Source: an uncultured Kineosporia sp.
GTDB lineage: Bacteria > Actinomycetota > Actinomycetes > Actinomycetales > Kineosporiaceae
Direction: 5' to 3'
Assembly (NCBI GenBank): GCA_937859855.1
Contig: CALMAR010000466.1
Location: 1 to 7,466 of the forward strand
DNA length: 7,466 nucleotides
Positions 6,144 through 7,466 of the stretch are shown in pieces. Each line of letters starts with the position of its first letter. The stretch's first letter is position 1. The notes beneath the pieces are model-generated. The model did no database searches and had not been told where the DNA came from. It saw only the letters and a program-made list of their open reading frames with translations. The position numbers were made by a program, and so were the translations under genes.

Positions 6144-6220
6144 CAGGCAGATCACCGGGGAACTGTTCGCGCGGGCAGGTCGAGGGCGGCCCGCCGGGTA
6201 TGTCTGCCCAACTCTGCCTG
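6144..6220. repeat. Nested inverted repeats in the pafB/DUF3866 intergenic region
   Basis: CAGGCAG (6144-6150) pairs with CTGCCTG (6214-6220). Inside it GGGCAG (6173-6178) pairs with CTGCCC (6204-6209), and at the centre GGCGG-C-CCGCC spans 6185-6195. The result is four copies of a GGCAG core, two on each strand. This could be a cluster of binding sites for a regulator of the DUF3866 gene or a structured 5' leader; GC-rich chance pairing is also possible. Confidence 0.3.
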
Positions 6221-6228
6221 CACTCGGC

Positions 6229-6235
6229 AAGGAGG
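6229..6235 (+). promoter_or_regulatory. Strong ribosome binding site of the DUF3866 gene
   Basis: AAGGAGG lies 7 bases before a GTG at 6243, near-ideal strength and spacing. It fixes the start and rules out the very long upstream open frame antisense to pafB. Confidence 0.85.
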
Positions 6236-6242
6236 TAGCGCG

Positions 6243-7370
6243 GTGATCCAGTGGCGAGAGGGCCGGGTCATGGCCGTGCAACGGGAGTGGCCCGGCGCGC
6301 TGCACCTGTCGGTTGAACTGGACCTCTCCGTTGAACCGGTCTCCTCGGGCGAGCCCAGCACCGCTGTTCAGGCCCTGGCCTACCCGGCGCTGACTGGGCG
6401 CCCGGTCCCGGGTGACCGGGTGCTGCTGAACACCACCGCGCTGGACCGCGGGCTGGGCACCGGCGGATTCGCGCTGGTGGTGGCCGTGCCGGACCGGCTG
6501 CCGGTCGACTACCCGGCCGGGCCCGGGCACCTGGTGAAGGCTCGGTACACGCCGCTGCAGGCGATGGTGCTCGGCGTGGACGAGCAGGAGTCCGCTGAGC
6601 ACGCGGTGCTGGCGGACGCCGACCAGCTGAGCGGGATGCCGGTGGTGGTGGCCGATCTGCACAGCAGCCTTCCGGCCATCCTGGCTGGGCTGCGGGCATC
6701 GGCGACCCGGATGCCCGCCGTGGCCTATGTGATGGGCGACGGCGGAGCGCTACCGGCCTGGTTCTCCCGCACCGTGGCCGGGCTGCGCGCGGCAGGCTGG
6801 CTGGACGTCTGCGTCACCGCTGGGCAGGCCTTCGGTGGTGATCTGGAAGCGGTGACCGTGCACTCGGCGCTGCTGGCTGCGCGCCTGGTCGCCGGAGCCG
6901 AGGTGGCGGTCGTGATTCAGGGGCCGGGAAACCTGGGAACTGGTACCCGCTGGGGCTTTTCGGGGGTGGCCGCCGGTGAGGCGATCAACGCGGCGGCAGT
7001 GCTGGGTGGCCGGGCGGTGGCCTGCCTGCGGATCTCCGGCGCGGATCCGCGAGAGCGGCATCGAGGCATCTCGCACCACTCGCTGACCGCCTATGGCCGG
7101 GTGGCGCTGGCGCCGGCCGACGTGGTGGTGCCCGAGCTGGCTGCGTCAATGCCCGATCTGGCCGCCCAGATCGACGCTCAGATACCGGCCCTGGTCCAGC
7201 CGCTGGGGCGGCACCGGGAAGTGCGGGTGCCGCTGGAGGGCCTGGCCGAGGCGCTGCGCTCGACTCCGGTCGCGTTGTCGACCATGGGCCGGGGCCTGGA
7301 CGACGACCCGGCCGCGTTCTTGGCCGGGGCCGCAGCCGGTCGTCACGCCGCCTCCCTGCTCGGGAGCTGA
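6243..7370 (+). CDS. DUF3866 family protein
   Basis: This 375-residue protein matches what I know of DUF3866, a family of unknown function found in actinobacteria and some Firmicutes. Recognisable stretches are the N-terminal IQWREGRV (2-9); GDRVLLNTTALDRGLGTGG (57-75), which looks like a small beta-barrel region; YVMGDGGALP (162-171); VIQGPGNLGTGTRWGFSG (224-241), Gly-rich and perhaps phosphate- or nucleotide-binding; and RISGADPRERHRGISHHS (263-280), with a dense cluster of Arg and His that could be an active or metal site. The C-terminal 100 residues are helical and Ala-rich. There is no signal peptide or membrane span. The GTG start is fixed by a strong ribosome binding site. It is divergent from pafB across 132 bases, an arrangement I recall from other actinobacteria but cannot verify here. 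The reaction is unknown; the motif suggestions are inference. Confidence 0.9.
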   Translation: MIQWREGRVMAVQREWPGALHLSVELDLSVEPVSSGEPSTAVQALAYPALTGRPVPGDRVLLNTTALDRGLGTGGFALVVAVPDRLPVDYPAGPGHLVKARYTPLQAMVLGVDEQESAEHAVLADADQLSGMPVVVADLHSSLPAILAGLRASATRMPAVAYVMGDGGALPAWFSRTVAGLRAAGWLDVCVTAGQAFGGDLEAVTVHSALLAARLVAGAEVAVVIQGPGNLGTGTRWGFSGVAAGEAINAAAVLGGRAVACLRISGADPRERHRGISHHSLTAYGRVALAPADVVVPELAASMPDLAAQIDAQIPALVQPLGRHREVRVPLEGLAEALRSTPVALSTMGRGLDDDPAAFLAGAAAGRHAASLLGS

Positions 7371-7430
7371 CCGCAGTCGCACGGGCGCGACCCTGCTCGC
7401 ACGCCGTCCCGCCGAACCGCTGCCCGCCGT

Positions 7431-7450
7431 CCGGCAAGGCCGTTGCCCGG
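7431..7450 (+). terminator. GC hairpin downstream of the DUF3866 gene (possible terminator)
   Basis: CCGGCAA (7431-7437) pairs with TTGCCCGG (7443-7450), with one bulged C, around the loop GGCCG, about 60 bases after the DUF3866 stop. No U run follows; instead the sequence starts to repeat. It could be a terminator or part of an intergenic repeat. Confidence 0.35.
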
Positions 7451-7466
7451 CGGCCAGGCCGTTGCC
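7437..7466. repeat. Start of a 19-base direct repeat cut by the window edge
   Basis: AGGCCGTTGCC occurs at 7437-7447 and again at 7456-7466, a period of 19 bases. The second copy is truncated by the window end, so copy number is unknown. The repeat unit includes the right arm of the hairpin at 7431-7450. The rest of the tail (7371-7430) has a short TCGCACG direct repeat (7377 and 7398) and no visible gene. Confidence 0.45.

Noticed and set aside
6111..6160. PafBC-type recognition motif upstream of pafB
   Set aside because: No TTGTC-like sequence is found at the expected distance from the proposed -10 box, so PafBC self-activation through the known motif is not supported.
5106..6242. Very long plus-strand open frame running into the DUF3866 gene
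   Set aside because: It is antisense to pafB, its translation is low-complexity Arg/Gly/Pro-rich, and a near-ideal ribosome binding site at 6229-6235 fixes the real start at 6243.
6111..6662. N-terminal extension of pafB on the minus strand
   Set aside because: It is antisense to the DUF3866 gene and compositionally odd. The family N-terminus (MSSRRTERLLNL) begins at 6110.

Overview
The window is GC-rich throughout. Its genes and their order point to an actinobacterium (Actinomycetota): a pafB-pafC pair of WYL regulators beside tatA-tatC, with a DUF3866 gene diverging from pafB. The style of the small genes would fit the Propionibacteriales, but that is an impression and not a demonstration. 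Almost all of the sequence is coding. I see no tRNA, rRNA, CRISPR array, insertion sequence or phage gene.

Layout from left to right. Positions 1-179 hold what may be the tail of an upstream gene, then the start region of a 539-residue FAD-dependent aromatic hydroxylase of the MhpA type (180-1799, plus strand). It converges, with only 12 bases between stop codons, on a minus-strand block. In transcription order that block is pafB (6110-5076), pafC (5079-4117, overlapping pafB by 4 bases as GTGA), a 257-base gap with small palindromes, a 120-residue zinc-ribbon-like protein (3859-3497), a 107-residue single-span membrane protein with a coiled coil (3446-3123), tatA (2992-2735) and tatC (2708-1812). 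On the right a DUF3866 gene (6243-7370, plus strand) diverges from pafB across 132 bases. The last 96 bases hold a GC hairpin and the start of a 19-base direct repeat.

How the genes relate. From family knowledge, PafB and PafC work together as one transcriptional activator of DNA-damage genes in mycobacteria. TatA and TatC form the core of the twin-arginine export system for folded proteins. The two regulators and the two Tat genes are commonly neighbours in actinobacteria without a proven functional link. The zinc-ribbon and coiled-coil genes between them, and the DUF3866 gene, have no function I can assign. The MhpA-type enzyme looks metabolically unrelated and shows no catabolic partners in view.

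The most interesting regulatory structure is the pafB/DUF3866 intergenic region. pafB lacks a ribosome binding site but has a TANNNT box 7-8 bases before its ATG, which suggests a leaderless mRNA, and a perfect 6-bp dyad overlaps that box. The DUF3866 side has a strong Shine-Dalgarno sequence and nested inverted repeats built on GGCAG. I found no convincing new multi-gene system; the uncharacterised small genes are the best leads.
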